Positions 22,361 to 35,163 are shown, counted from the stretch's first letter. The stretch is DNA of 64,000 nt from Tachypleus tridentatus (GCF_004210375.1 NC_134827.1:104083285-104147284), one strand, 5' to 3'. Notes: a model not told the origin generated them from the letters alone. Program-made: numbers and translations.

Positions 22361-24414
22361 CTACGAAACTCGCAACCGTTTGATAAAAGTAACAACTGAA
22401 TTGTTGGTTATACCGTATTCCTTTAAAAGTTTAGTGTCTTGGGTCAACTTCTGGCCATTGAAATACAACCAGTAGGTCTTCCAAATATATCTCCAACTGA
22501 GCGTTCGATTCATGTTCTCTCTTTTCTGAAAAAACAAAACAGTTAACCACACAGAGAGAAAATAGACTTGCTTCACATGTACATTTGCACATTAAAGTGT
22601 TTGTTTCACTCACTACATATATTATAATAGATTAACCTTTTAAGTATATAACATTTAAAAACAGTTCCAAAGTGTCACAAAATACCAGATTTACCTAAGA
22701 TATACCTCCTTATGAGACTGGTGCAGTTGTCACTCAAAACTAACCTGTCTGTCATTTTTACAGTACTTCAGTTATCTACAAATGATACAAACAATGGTTT
22801 CCATCGAGTCAGTAGAAAACCTCATTTAAAGTAAAAATTTAAGTTGCACTTAAGTAATGACTTTCAACATCAACAAAATACATTAAACTAACTCTCTGGT
22901 TCTCTTTGGTTGGTTTTTCTGTAGTATCAATAGTTATCTTGGTTAAGTTGTAAATGAGTTTCTCAGATAAAATTAAAATAAAACATGCGAGATTATGGTT
23001 TTTGAACAATTACACCTTGAAACCAAATACAAATTACTTTCACTTATCAACTTCTTTGGTTGTGATTTATTATGTAGTTTGCTTTGATTGAGGATTAACA
23101 ATAATAGTGACTGAGAAATTTAAAGACTGTAACTACAATAAAACACACTAGACAAAACTATAATCAAACACAGGATAATTCCACAGTAGAGCTACAGGTC
23201 CAAAACATGAAAGATTCATAGGATCAAAACAGAAATATTTATTTCAATTTTGTTGTAACATAAAAAAATGCAGACATTTTACTACAAATAATTACTTAGG
23301 CCTACCTCAATAGAGCTTTGTCCGGCATGTACGATAGTGTTCCATCTTATTACAGGTTGTGAAAGCTCTCTCATATCCATTTAACTTAACTCATAAAAGA
23401 GAAGAAGCAATCAAGCTTCAAGGAGAACTGTTTTTTGACTTATGTTTTATGGATGTTAACCCTATTATGTAGGAATAACTAACGAATGTTAGCCCTAGTA
23501 TGCAGGTATAACTAATGAATGTTAGCCCTATTGTACAGATAATTCATAAATATCAGCCCTATTATGTAGGTATTATTAATTAATGTTAGCCTTAGGATGT
23601 AGGTATAATTAATAAATATTAACCTAGCATACAGGGATAATTAATGAATGCTGAGAACCAAAACCTAAGTAACTGATAGGCAAACCAATGATAAATCATA
23701 TGGAAACATTTAACATTGCATTTATTAGGTACAAACTCATAATTCAAATGTTCAGTTTTTAGGGGTACAGTATTAAAGTTCAAAAGGTATAAAATGGAAG
23801 TTTTTCTGGGGGGAGGCTGAAATTAGATTCTACAGTTGGGCCTGAAACCTGCTACATATACTACTGCAGGAGCTTTGTAAAAATTTAGTTTCTTGGAATT
23901 GTGTATTTCTTCTTCACTTATTTATATATTTACAACTTAAATGAGTGTAACATTGAGTCTCCTTCCTTCAGTCTCAGAATTTCATCACAGCAGGTTTGTC
24001 AGTGAAGAATCGAAAAAGCATTATTTCAAAATAAGTAACCACTTTCCTTACTAAAAAAGCATGAAACTTACTTACCTGCTTCAATGTTACATGTCTCTGT
24101 AATGCCTTCTTCAAATTTCCCACAGTGGCTTTCTGTTCTACCACAACTGGATATATCTCCCCATCTTTCCTCTGCACTGCCACTGTCATGGAACCACCAT
24201 GCTCTAGAGCGATTTGGGATGTTAATTCTTCAAGTGTCACATCTTCTGGTAGAAACTTAAGGAGTGGATCATTCTTTATTAGTTCAGATATGCCTGCTTC
24301 GACTTTAGCCAGAGCCTCCTGGTGAGAGAGGCCTGTACTAGAACTACAATTTTCGTCATCTTCTTCCTTATGTACAGATGTTTCAACTGAGACAAGTCCT
24401 TCATTTACTGACAT
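22361..24414 (-). CDS. SNRNP25: U11/U12 snRNP 25 kDa protein (minor spliceosome)
   Basis: Two coding exons on the minus strand: 24414-24076 (113 codons, donor GTAAG) and 22525-22361 (54 codons plus stop, acceptor TTTTTTCAG), joined in phase 0, giving 167 residues. The protein is a ubiquitin-like-fold component of the U11/U12 di-snRNP, which recognises U12-type introns in the nucleus. Diagnostic blocks are DPLLKFLPEDVTLEELTSQI, ALEHGGSMTV and ATVGNLKKALQRHV in exon 1, then LSWRYIWKTYWLYFNGQKL and LLKEYGI with a terminal FIKRLR in exon 2; these match the family closely. The first 45 residues are a Glu/Asp/Ser-rich extension, so it is longer than the human protein of about 130 residues. Both introns checked are ordinary GT-AG. 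The start codon has A at -3 and lies only 51 nt after the COX19 stop, inside the last COX19 exon. Confidence 0.93.
23456..23650. repeat. 33-bp minisatellite in SNRNP25 intron
   Basis: About six diverged tandem copies of a 31-33 bp unit containing GTTAGCCCTATTATGTAGGT and AATTAATGAAT. Entirely intronic. Confidence 0.8.
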
Positions 24415-24465
24415 TGTTTTTTAACTTTGATCTATTCTAATTGTTAAACTTTTCAATAGTTATTA
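24415..24465 (-). other. 51-nt intercistronic spacer COX19 to SNRNP25
   Basis: Spacer between the COX19 TAA (24468-24466) and the SNRNP25 ATG (24414). It contains no AATAAA signal and no polypyrimidine tract with AG that would make a credible separate acceptor. Both coding regions therefore appear to lie in the same exon, which starts at 24538. Confidence 0.8.
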
Positions 24466-27400
24466 TTATTCTCTATCAGGTTGCTTCTCCACATCAGAAA
24501 ATCCAAGCTTCCCTAAGTCTTCTTTACTCATAAGCTGTCTGAAAAATTTGATTTTTTACCAAGTATCTGACAGAACAAAATACAAGTATTTGAATTTCAA
24601 AATTAACATTTTTACATCTCTACATGTACACATAAATTGTGTATTAAAATGTTCTGCTACACATGAAATATACATACGTTTTGCAACCTAAGGAATCATT
24701 ACATTTAACGTTACACTAGTTTATTTGCTTTAACAAATATCAGAATATACAAGCAACAAAGGAACAGAATATTTTATATTCTTTGCTTAAAATGTTGAGT
24801 AAGCAACACTGTAAACTGTTGTATAAAATGCATTGTTTTTAATCCAAAAACTATTTTTTAAATAAATCCTTCCTGATCAGCAAATGTATAAGGTTGACAG
24901 ACTTGCTCACAAATAACTACAGTTTTATTTCCAAAAATACACAGAGATTAGCCAAATATCATTTCCCATTTTAAAATTTAATAATTAAATAACTAACGAA
25001 ATATAACCATACAGTTTTCGAAATACAGTGGTACCTCAGTTCTCGAACGACTCCCTTCTCGAACAATTCGGTTTTCAAACATATTGTTTGAGAAAAAAGT
25101 GTTTTGGTTCCCGAATTAAACTGTCGTGGCCCGAACCCCCGAAATAACCCGCCTGGAAGAAATTGTGGCCAGATTCAGTCTCAGAGAGAGATTTTGAAGA
25201 CTTTGAGTCTGATCCTATTGTCGAGGATATTGTCTCACTAGGCAAGTGTATGGGCTTGAATGTGAGTGGTGATGATGTGGAGGAGTTGGTGGAAGACCAC
25301 AACACTGAGCTCACCATGGAAGAACTCCAAGACCTTTAGAAGGAGCAGCAACAGAAGGCAACTGAGGAAGTGTCTTCAGATGAGGAGGAGGGAAGGGAGG
25401 ATGTTCCTAGTTCACTAATCAAGGAAATGTGTGGAAAATGGGGAGAGTTATAAAGTTTTGTGGAAAAAATTTCACCCTGACAAAGCTGTAGCAAACTGCA
25501 ACATAAACATTTTCAATGACAATGTCATGTCTTACTTCAGAAACATTTTAAAATGCAGGAAGAAACAAACCTCATTAGACAAGTTTTTAGTAAGAAATAG
25601 GTCCAGTGAGTCTCAAGCAGGTTGTAGTGGTACAAAGAGACAGAAAAGAGAAAGAACCCCAGAAGGAGAGTTACCCGACGTTTTTATGGAAGGTGACTCC
25701 CCTTCCAAACAATAATAACCCTCCTACTCTCCACGTTCCTCACCATCTTTCACTTACGCTATCAGCTCTCCTCAGCACAGATAAAGTGCAGTTAAATTTT
25801 CATTTATTGTTTTTTTATTGTGTTTATAGTTTTTTGTGGTTGATATGTAAGTATTATTATACAGGTATAAATAAGCAATATTTTTACTTAAAATGCTTCA
25901 TAATGCATAATTTTTGGAGGTCTGTAACAGATTAATTTAATTAATAGTATTTCTCATGGGAAAACTTGATTCGGTTTTCTAACAGCCTTCTGGAACAGAT
26001 TAAGTTTGAGAACCGAGGTACCAGTGTATTGTAGCCAAACTCATATAGTTCTAGCTGTCACGCTGTGTTTTCCCTCTAGTGTGTAGTGATATCCTATAAA
26101 AATGGCATCTGTGCGTGAAAATGCTCAACGTATCATTTGGCTTGAAGATACCAAGTCAATGACTGCAATGCAGCAAAATTACATATGGTAGTACAGGATA
26201 GAAGTATGGGGGTATGTTAAGGATATCACATATCATAACTATGACAAACACCACAAAGCAAGATAACGGGAGCCATATTATAGCAAAATGTGGACTGATA
26301 CTGAATATCAGTTTTATGTGCCACGAAGTACTAACAGTGTAGACACAGTAGTCTACTGAGATGCCAATAAAAACTGTTTAAGTTGGCTGGTAGATAGATA
26401 ACTACATGGCTGTATTTATTTAATTAGTTAAGTATTAAATTTTAAAACAGGAAGTATAAATATGAACCACGCTGTATGTTTAGTTTCTCTACCCAGACAC
26501 ACTTGTTTTTTTTCATATATGCATAACCAGTGCCTAATATTATATGATAAAAACAATTATTTAACTTGTACCATGCAATCTCTTTTATTCCAGAATTTGT
26601 CATATTACTCGTTTCGACAGAACCTTAGTCTATATTCACACTGTACAATTAAAATCTAGGCTTACAAGAGAAAACAAGGTTCTATTGAAACATGCTTGTA
26701 GCAAATAAAAAAACATATACAATGAAAAGTTTCATTGTTTAATCATGTATGATTGATTATTGTTTGTTTATCTTACAACATTAAGTAAACAATGTACTTT
26801 TATACACAGATGCCTGGTATTGTTAACAGCTTAGGATTCTTATGTCCACTATTAAAACAATGTAAACTAATATTAATTACTATTTGTCAATGTTAACTAA
26901 ACCATGTTTAGTCGACATAACGTTTGATTAAAGGTAAAAAGAAAAATTATGTTTAAATTGCATGGTGACAATCAGAAATATTTCCTGCACTTGTGAAGTT
27001 GTAAATTTATTTTGTTCACTCTTCATTTATTATTTCTTCTATCCCTTAGTTCAGCTTTGAAACTGGAGTTAAACTAAAGTATTAATACACCTTCCATCTT
27101 ATCACATCGATTTTGAGTATGTATGTACTACAAATCTGATACCAGCTTCTCCCCAATGATGAGGTACAGATGTTATTAATGTTGAGAATGATTATGTAAA
27201 TTTATGGTCACATGAGATGTAATCTTGTGGTCTAATGACTAAATAAAAACTAAGAGATAACTAAAAAGTGTTATTACTGATTATTACTGAGTTGTTTTAT
27301 TGATTTTGTAGTTATGTAAATACACAATATTATTTTGTAATTAGATACTTTTTTGTACTGGTTATTTTTTCTAATTTCTTTATTTATTGAAAAACTAACC

Positions 27401-30400
27401 CTGATACTTATGGTATATTTCTCTTTAATGTTAGCAGCAAGTCTTAGCAAAGCACATACTCAATTAACCTTGTTTCAGGGAGATATAACTTTTGTATTCT
27501 AATTATTAAAAAATTTCACTTTTGATTTATTTGGTTGTCAAAGGTTAATAAATTCAAGTTTGTGTTTCAACTCTGGTTGTAATGGCTTTCTGTTTGTGTC
27601 TTAGGCTGACATACTAATCATTGCTAACTGCTTGGAATAAGAGGAGATCCAAAGAAAGATTTTTGAACATTTTCTTTTAGTTACAGGCAGTAATGAAGAT
27701 TGTTTATAACAAAACAAATCTTGGTTATTTGATAACAAGATAAAAATAACATAAAACCAGTTAATTAGAAAAATCTTACTTATCCATTCGACACTGAAGG
27801 TAATCCTTGGCTAAATTCCTACAAGATGTGTTGCTGTTGTTATTTTCTCTCAAGCAAAGTAAATATTTCAACATATGCTTCTTGCATTCACCTGTAATAT
27901 ACATGTAACTACAAGTAAAGTCTTAAAAAGCACACAGTTAAACACAAAACGAGCAGTGATATAAACTTCTCAACATAAACTATTTTATTATAAGTAGAAT
28001 TCTACACAAAAATTATATTTGGTTTTCTACAGGTAAAACATGGTATTAGTTCTTTTCAACACACTTTCATGGTGTTAACCAAATCAATCAGGAATAAATA
28101 TAAGTTAAAGGAGTTTATTTAACCATCAGTTTATCAACTTGTTCTTTTGTAATTAACTAGAAGCAGGTTCAACAAACTGCATCCTATTGGACATTCTTTA
28201 TATATTATAACACTTAGTGTAAACAACAGCCAAAATTTGTTTTTAATAGTAAATTGGATGAAATCATCTATTTAATGGTAGAAATACAAAAGGAACCAAC
28301 AGTAATTAGAGTGATTAATTTTGTTATTAATAGTATTTTTAATTTTTTGTGTCACTCGTACGACATAACCTACAAGCAACAAGAGGCCATATGATTCATC
28401 ACAGTTGTCCTTGAACACCCAATAAAGTTGTGGACAACAAACAATTTCACATTTAAACAGTTAACTCTTTAAATAAAAACTAACGGAACCAGTACTAATT
28501 ACCACCATTCCTAAAGACTCTAAGTAATACTAAAACCAACTTTTAAAGGCTAAAAAACAAACAAACTTGCACTTAGAAGAACAAACATTACTGAAAATAT
28601 TTAACATTAAACAGTCAATTAATCAGAAAATCTACAGTATTGTAAAGAAACAATACCATGAGGAAATGTCTGAAAAAACAATATGACAGCCTGCCTGTTA
28701 TACATCTTAACATTGTATGTGTGAGAAGAGCTTATGGTTTATTATTTATTTGCTGAAAAATGAATGAATAATGCACACACTAACGAACATTAGGAATAAA
28801 AAACAATCAAATATGGTTCTCTCCCAACTTTAGTCCAAAAACATCATAGTTGCAAGTTTTACAGGGTCTATTAAAAAACTATATGATACTGACATTAAGG
28901 ATAATTTTACTCACTGTTATAAAGAACCAGTCTTGTAACAAGTCTATCTTACTTCTGTTTCTTCAGTCATGATATATATTATGTTAAGGGTTTGGAAATT
29001 AAAGTAAACTTTTTGTCCAAGTAACAAAATGCTAAAAAAAATCCATGTCTTTAAAACATCCACTTGTCTCCTCTCTATTCCATGTTAAACCAAAATAAAA
29101 CTTCAAGAATTGTTTTTCCTTTTATTTAGCAGTGAACACAATCATTAACAATACTGTTGGCATCTGGATTTTTCCAATAAATGGTATTGTTTTGCTTTGC
29201 ACATATGTTGTTCATCTATATATCTGTTTATTCATTTTATGGTTTTTCAGCATTTGTTTGTTTTGGAATTTCGCACAAAGCTACACGAGGGCTATCTGCA
29301 CTAGCTGTCCCTAATTTAGCAGTGTAAGACTAGAGGGAAAGCAGCTAGTCATCACCACCCACTGCCAACTCTTGGATTACTCTTTTACCAATAAATAGTG
29401 AGATTGACTGTCACATTATAACACCCCCATGGCTGAAAGGACGAGAATGTTTGGTGTGACGGGGATTCAAACCCACAACCCTCAGACTGCGAGTCAAACA
29501 CCTTAACCTGCCTGGCCATGCTGGGCCTTTTTCAGCATTTAGTAACTAGGATACTACAGTAAACAACAACATACAAAATATCTCTCACACATAAACTGAC
29601 ATGCCGTACTTTACGTTTATGCTAATACATAAAAAAAAAGTATACTTTATATATTTATATACACACACACACACACACTCTGGAGTACTTCTGCTGAGTC
29701 CTCAAAAGTGTTCTGTTTCAAGAGTAAACAAAACTAAAGTTAACAATAAAACATATTTTAAATTCTTCCTTTTCAAGTTCATGTGTCGTGCTGTGTTGTA
29801 GTAAAACCGTGCATAATTCTTCTCATGATTCATGATAAGTGCATATTTTACTGACATCTCGACAGTATAAATTATAACATTAAGTGTTCCTTATATGAAG
29901 TTATTTTAGTATCTACTGACTGACAGACAAACAACACACTACTGTACGATAGTGCAAGTGGTTAAAACACATGAATGATTGCTCCAGATGACCTTCAGAC
30001 CCCTTTTGAGGAAATAAAACAGTTTAAAGCTTATTTCATTTTCTTCCTACAACTGGTGGTCAAACAGCACTGGACACTTACTGTTGACATAAGAAATATA
30101 ATAATATTGCATTAATTTAAATATATCTGTTACTATATCTGTGTATATCATTGTTTTAAATGCCAGAAGCCAGAGAAATACTGGAGGATCAATCAGCCTA
30201 ACAACCGTTATGAAAACAAATTAACCAAAGCATTTCAGATCCATAGTTTGTTTTGTTTCACAGTCACTGACCAGAAAGCTCTTCATTTAACACAAGGATT
30301 CAACTGGATAATGACATATAAAAGATTTGAAAGTTTAGAGGTGTGTTTGAAATGTTCATGTACAGGTATTAAAATTCTATAGTTCTGAAATTTTCACGAA

Positions 30401-30704
30401 TCTATGTAGTTCCCGAGAAAACTAACTAAGAGTGTTTTTGTAACAATGTAACAAATAATATAAAAGTAAAATTAATACTCATCCAGAGGATAAAGCACAA
30501 CTGTAAAAATGGATCACAAGATATCAACTGCACAACCCTGACTTGAATATTTCTAATACTTTCAATGAAAATATATAGTTTAGGCTTATCACACACTTGC
30601 ATGTCCTCTTGTCTAACAAACTTACCTTCATGATCCAAAGGAAAACTTCCTTTGTCGGGGGCTTTCGCAGAAAATCTTTTCTGACCAAATGTTGTAGCTG
30701 ACAT
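24466..30704 (-). CDS. COX19: COX19, twin CX9C cytochrome c oxidase assembly protein
   Basis: Three coding exons on the minus strand: 30704-30626 (donor GTAAG), 27891-27780 (acceptor ATATTACAG, donor GTAAGA) and 24538-24466 (acceptor TTTTTCAG), giving 87 residues. COX19 is an intermembrane-space and cytosolic twin CX9C protein needed for copper delivery to cytochrome c oxidase. Exon 1 encodes MSATTFGQKRFSAKAPDKGS then FPLDHE. Exon 2 carries both motifs, C29-x9-C39 and C50-x9-C60. Exon 3 encodes KQLMSKEDLGKLGFSDVEKQ, the conserved C-terminal helix end. Length agrees with the 90-residue human protein. An in-frame TGA two codons before the ATG supports the start, which has C at -3 (weak context). 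Intron 1 holds a SINE; intron 2 holds a Tigger-type remnant. The last exon continues into SNRNP25. Confidence 0.94.
25026..26026 (+). mobile_element. Tigger-type (pogo) DNA transposon remnant, 1,001 bp
   Basis: Terminal inverted repeats of about 23 bp (left CAGTGGTACCTCAGTTCTCG; right end, reversed, CACTGGTACCTCGGTTCTCA), flanked by TA on both sides. Inside is only the C-terminal part of a Tigger transposase: KKLWPDS, then VEDIVSLGKCMGLNV and DDVEELVEDHNTELTMEEL, then FHPDKAV and FRNILKCRKKQTSLDKFL. It is broken by a TAG at 25337-25339 and by stops and a shift near 25450-25475. The DNA-binding and DDE core regions are deleted, so it cannot move itself. It lies in COX19 intron 2, opposite to the gene's orientation. 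Confidence 0.88.
26100..26220 (+). pseudogene. helix-turn-helix (DUF4817-like) transposon fragment
   Basis: ATG at 26102 opens MASVRENAQRIIWLEDTKSM, then TAMQQNYIW and a stop. This resembles the N-terminal DNA-binding segment of a transposase-like family common in arthropods. Only about 30 codons survive; it is intronic. Confidence 0.45.
26230..27773. other. COX19 intron 2, remainder
   Basis: AT-rich intronic DNA. I see no exon, SINE or tandem repeat here. Open frames such as 26462-26659 look random. Confidence 0.5.
27892..29251. other. COX19 intron 1, 3' part
   Basis: AT-rich intronic DNA with nothing recognisable. Confidence 0.5.
29252..29526 (-). repeat. SINE family A copy in COX19 intron 1
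   Basis: Full-length minus-strand copy, same orientation as COX19, from a GTTT-rich tail complement to GGCCATGCTGGGCC. Confidence 0.9.
29660..29680. repeat. short AC microsatellite
   Basis: About nine AC dinucleotides in COX19 intron 1. Confidence 0.8.
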
Positions 30705-30713
30705 CAGTCACCT

Positions 30714-33287
30714 TTAATTAAAACAATAATTTCAAACCTTTCATATCTATTAAATTTTATTTTTGAAATAATTATCCTTTCAATGTTCCTAATGACAGCA
30801 GGACAAAGTTGGTATATTAACCCCCACAAAAGAAACAAAAATTGCACAATATAAAGTCATTTCGTATATATTAGAAAGTTTCCACTGCCATTTCAAATGT
30901 ACACATCAATAACCAATTTTCCACTGGTACCTTAATCTTTAATAGTACAGTGGCAGTTTAAAACATTGTATATCTTCATGATTACAAGAACAGAAACCAG
31001 TTCTAACTTCGGGACATTTGGTTTGAGGAAACAGAATCATTACTAGTTTCTGTTTTGATATGTAGGTAGATAAAAAAAATAAATAAAGACACCCATAGCA
31101 GCTCGAAGATTACAGATAACTAATATAAACAATAGGTATATTATCAAATTATGATTATTCTGTTCTGCTTTTGAAAACAAACTATCTGAAAAAAAACACA
31201 AACTAAATAAAAATGCTGTACAAACATTTTAATAACTATAAAAACTTGAATTACAGTTGAAAGTGCGTTATTAACCAACCCATAACATAAAGGACTTTGG
31301 TTTGATACATTTAACAACCATAAGCTTACACACAACTCTCAACTGGCATTTGTTTCTGGTAGCAATATGTAGATTTATGAAAATTTGTTTGTGCAATCTA
31401 TTCTCCAGTCAGTTATTCTCTAGTGATTTTTAACAGAAAAACAAAACAGTGAATACAGAGTTGTGGCTAATCTTATAAGTTGAAGAAGCTCATGGTGAAA
31501 TTCATGACAAAAAAAAGAAAAAGGCCTAAACATAGTTATTAGAAGGAATCTAAATGTCTTCGAGACAGTTTGTATTGACAAGTTATGAGGCAAAAATGGT
31601 TTAGGCTGTATATACAGAAATAAGAATGTTGAATTGTTGTAGAAAGGTCATAGTAAAGCTGACACGATGATTCTAGATTGGAGGTATTAATGGCTATAAA
31701 CAAGTTACAATCTCTCAACTTGTTTCTGTTAGAACAAAAGGATCCAGAGAAACTAAAGTTCATAGGATCTGAGCTCCTAGATCTAGGTGGCATATCTAGA
31801 AATTTGCAGATGCTGAGACAGGACATAGCTTTATGATATGGAGAACTCAGATACAACTTTGGTTAAGACGGCACTACTTTTCTAATACAATAGTTAGCCT
31901 ATGGACTAATCGGTCTTAACGTTTCAAAGAAGCAGCAACACTGGAAAGGCTTAAGAGATTATATGAGTAATTCAGTGATTGAAGATACATATCACCAAAA
32001 GCAGTTTCCTCATGTAATTCAGAGCAAGGTGGTAATAATAAATATCTTACATGGACCAAATGACCATTTTTTTATCACTCACAAATAAAATTATATGCTA
32101 ATGAACTTTTTATCAGATGTCCAACATCATTTATATCATCAAGTTACATGTGTGTTATTCAGCAGGTACAAGTGGCATTGTTAGATATAAACACACAACA
32201 TTTTCATTGAAATGACATAAAATGTTGCATCGGCAACAATTGTGAATGTACTCCAGCGAGGACAACATAATTATAAGTCTTTGTCCAGCTCTAATGATGA
32301 TTTGTGAGCTGGATGGAAATTACGTTTTTACACGATTTTACTTGGATGTTTTTTCTAAATCCAATCATTTATTTTTATTTTGTCAGTCACACTAGTTTCT
32401 AGAAATTTGTTGGAACATTTCTTCAACTATTTCTTGTCACATACTGTCATTTTTGTTAAACTTCCTTCTAGTTTATAGCGTTTTTACATAATTTTCCTAC
32501 AGTCTTTACACTTATATAAATATTTCTATACATAGCTCTATATATTAATTTTATAATTAGTGGTTATATTACTGCTTTAAAATGAACATATTTCTCTTGT
32601 GGTATTTATTTATATACACGTATTCTGCTAGCTCAGATCTATTATACCTTTAGTGTACGTAAGTAACTATGGGTATTTACCGTTAAGATAATAAACACTT
32701 TGGTATGAGGAATAATTACCATAACTGTTAAAAAAAAACTGCTATATTAAAGTGCTAGAGAGTTAACTTTCTAGCTCAGTTACTAGAGAATTATTTTGAC
32801 ATGTAAGTAAAAATGTGTTAGTTCAAATTGTTAAAAATAATTTCACTAAAAGGTTCTCGTGAATTAGCCAGTCGCTCAGACAATACTAGTAACAGAACTG
32901 TGGTAGCGTAGATACCGGGTATGAAAATGGTCTAAAATATGAACCTGAACCAGGGAAGTAATAAAACTTTTATTTCCACAAAAGTCAAATTATGATATTC
33001 ATAAAATAAACTGGTATGAAAAAACATATCATTCTAAAAATGAGTAAACGTTTGCTGACCTTTTGCAATCATGTAACAATAACGATACAATTTTCACACA
33101 ATGAATAAGTCTAAAAATATAACATCAATAAATATATAAAAATGATGTTCTCACAAAGTATGAAAACAAATAAAATAACACTCGATCATACAATGCCTAA
33201 TTTTACGTAAAGCTAAAAAAAATTGGACTTACATCAATATTACGTTTTACATGTAACGCTGATACCATACACTAACTTACAATGATA
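30714..33287. other. probable COX19 5' UTR intron or upstream region
   Basis: AT-rich with no coding signal; minus-strand open frames at 31144-31335 and 31539-31856 look random. If the first exon proposed at 33.3 kb is right, this is its intron, ending at the AAAG (30715-30712) before GTGACTGATG. Confidence 0.4.
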
Positions 33288-33360
33288 ACTTACTTAGTTA
33301 CAGCGACAAAGAAAATGTATTGTGGTGGCGCTGCTTCCGGTTTATACGGAAACTGAACGT
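33288..33360 (-). promoter_or_regulatory. candidate COX19 promoter and noncoding first exon
   Basis: The minus strand carries AACCGGAAGCAGCGCC, an ETS/GABP-type site usual at housekeeping and mitochondrial-protein promoters. About 50 bp further on is a perfect donor GTAAGT (33293-33288). This would place a short noncoding exon 2.6 kb upstream of the COX19 start codon. Position and motifs are seen; the link to COX19 is inferred. Confidence 0.4.
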
Positions 33361-33384
33361 TAATTTTTTAAAGTAATAGTTTCT

Positions 33385-33600
33385 GGCCTAGGATAGTCTG
33401 GTTGTTATCTGCGAGTTGTGAGTTCAAATCTCGCAACTAAACATGGTCGGCTCTTTTAGCTTTACGTACGTTATTACTTAACAAACAATCCCACTTTTCG
33501 TTGGTGGTTAATGGTATTGACTGGATCCCTTCCCTCTACTTTAATTCTTCTAAATTAGAGACAGTTAGCGCTGATAGTCCTCGACATCCCAAAACAAACT
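33385..33600 (+). repeat. SINE family A copy (decayed)
   Basis: Plus-strand old copy; GAGTTCAAATCTCGCAAC B box and a CCCACTTTTCGTTGGT body segment are readable. Confidence 0.6.
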
Positions 33601-34339
33601 ATGTAGATTTATTACTAAAATGACTATTTTCTAAAATTTAAAATAATTCCAGTTGGTGCAGTTATTTTCAGATTTTGTAAAAATTATTAATAAAAACAAT
33701 ACGCTAACATGTAAAAATCACACTACCCAACTTTAACCTAAACGTGAAAATTACGTAAATATTGCTATCTTTCGAAATTTATACGTGATCACTAATTAAA
33801 TTTTGACTAGTTAAAATTTATATGAACGATAATTGATTTTATTTGTATAGGTGTGTGTTTTTTTTAGTTTTACAAATAATAACCAATATTCAAGTAAAAT
33901 ATGCATATGTTCATTAAAACAAATATAACATAAAAAGTGTGCAGTGTCTCATATATTTACTGTCACCATACTTATAAGATTTTGCACCTTCTTAAGTATA
34001 CTAGAGATATTTTATTTTATTTAATAAATATATGTAATTAGTTTCAAACACATAAGATAACCAGTATTTTTTTAAACAAATAGACAATTAACGAGATTGT
34101 TTAAACGAACGATTAAATTATCAGCTAATAAAATAATGAGTTATGGAAAATAGTGTCCTGATTAAATTTAAAATTTAGATTTTTAAAGCCGCGATTTATT
34201 CCATAAAAATACACGTTTTTAAAGTTAATTTGTAAGAAAAGATTTTAAATTGCGGAAACTGCTCACTAACTGCAGCTCATAAAATGGATCAGAAGTTTTT
34301 ATGAAGAACTTTTAGTTCATAGATTAGTCATTTCTTCGC
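33601..34339. other. no recognisable feature
   Basis: AT-rich sequence with no open frame of note. Confidence 0.5.
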
Positions 34340-34475
34340 CAATTTGATACCCAAACGCAGTTTTGGACTCAGAAGGTCAAGCCCTTTCATTGATGTTTTT
34401 GACCGCACCCGAAGTTTCATGGAGTAATGACTTTAATCCTGCCTAAAAGAATTTCAAGTGCCGAGGTTATTGTAG
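34340..34475. repeat. interspersed repeat, copy 1
   Basis: Contains TTGATGTTTTTGACCGCACC and CCTAAAAGAATTTCAA in the same order as a block at 42,510-42,615. The family is unnamed. Confidence 0.5.
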
Positions 34476-34483
34476 ATCCTCTC

Positions 34484-34705
34484 TTGTTCCGAATCCCTGT
34501 CACACCAAACATACTCGCCATTTCATCCGTGGGAGCATTATAATGTGACGGTCAATCCTACTATCCGTTGGTAAAAGGTAGCCCAAGAATTGGTGGTGGG
34601 TGGTGATGACTAGCTGCCTTCCCTTCAGTCGTACACTGCAAAATTAGGGACGGCTAGCGCAGATAGCCCTCGAGTAGTTTTGCGCGAAATTCAAACCAAA
34701 TCAAA
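34484..34705 (+). repeat. SINE family A copy (5'-truncated)
   Basis: Begins inside the B box (TTCCGAATCCCTGTCACACC) and continues to GCGCGAAATTCAAA; body well preserved. Confidence 0.88.
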
Positions 34706-35017
34706 TTGTCTTATTCATTTTTTAGCGTTATTATATTTCATAATTAATAGTCTTCGACAATCTTGTTAATTGATTTTAGAGATTTCAAAATGTAGTCTAG
34801 ATGTATGAGCTTGTAAAATTTAAAGAACCAATACTCGCATTTATAATTTCTTTTACAATTTACTTACATCTCCGAAGAAAGAATACGTAGTTTTTTTATA
34901 AACGATATATTTCAATTGGAAATGCTTTCGTACCCACTAGATGGCACTAGCTCTATATATCTTATATTAAACAGAAATCACTTAACAAGTGTAAGTGTGT
35001 GTCTTGCAGCTACGAGG

Positions 35018-35133
35018 CCCCCACTAGTACAGCGGTATATCTAGGGATTTCCACCGCTAAAATCAGGGGTTCGATTCCCCTCGGTGGGCTCAGCAGATAG
35101 TCCGATGTGGCTTTACTATAAGAAAAACACAAA
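35018..35133 (+). repeat. SINE family B copy (best preserved)
   Basis: Head CCACTAGTACAGCGGTATAT, B box GGGGTTCGATTCCCCTCG, tail GCAGATAGTCCGATGTGGCT, then an A-rich end. It is the clearest reference for the family. Confidence 0.85.
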
Positions 35134-35163
35134 CGCACTAAACACATCGAAAGCACGTGATTT

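Noticed and set aside
22361-24414. U12-type intron in the minor-spliceosome gene itself
   Set aside because: The SNRNP25 donor on the minus strand is GTAAG with a TTTTTTCAG acceptor, typical of U2-type introns; no ATATCC or GTATCC donor was seen.
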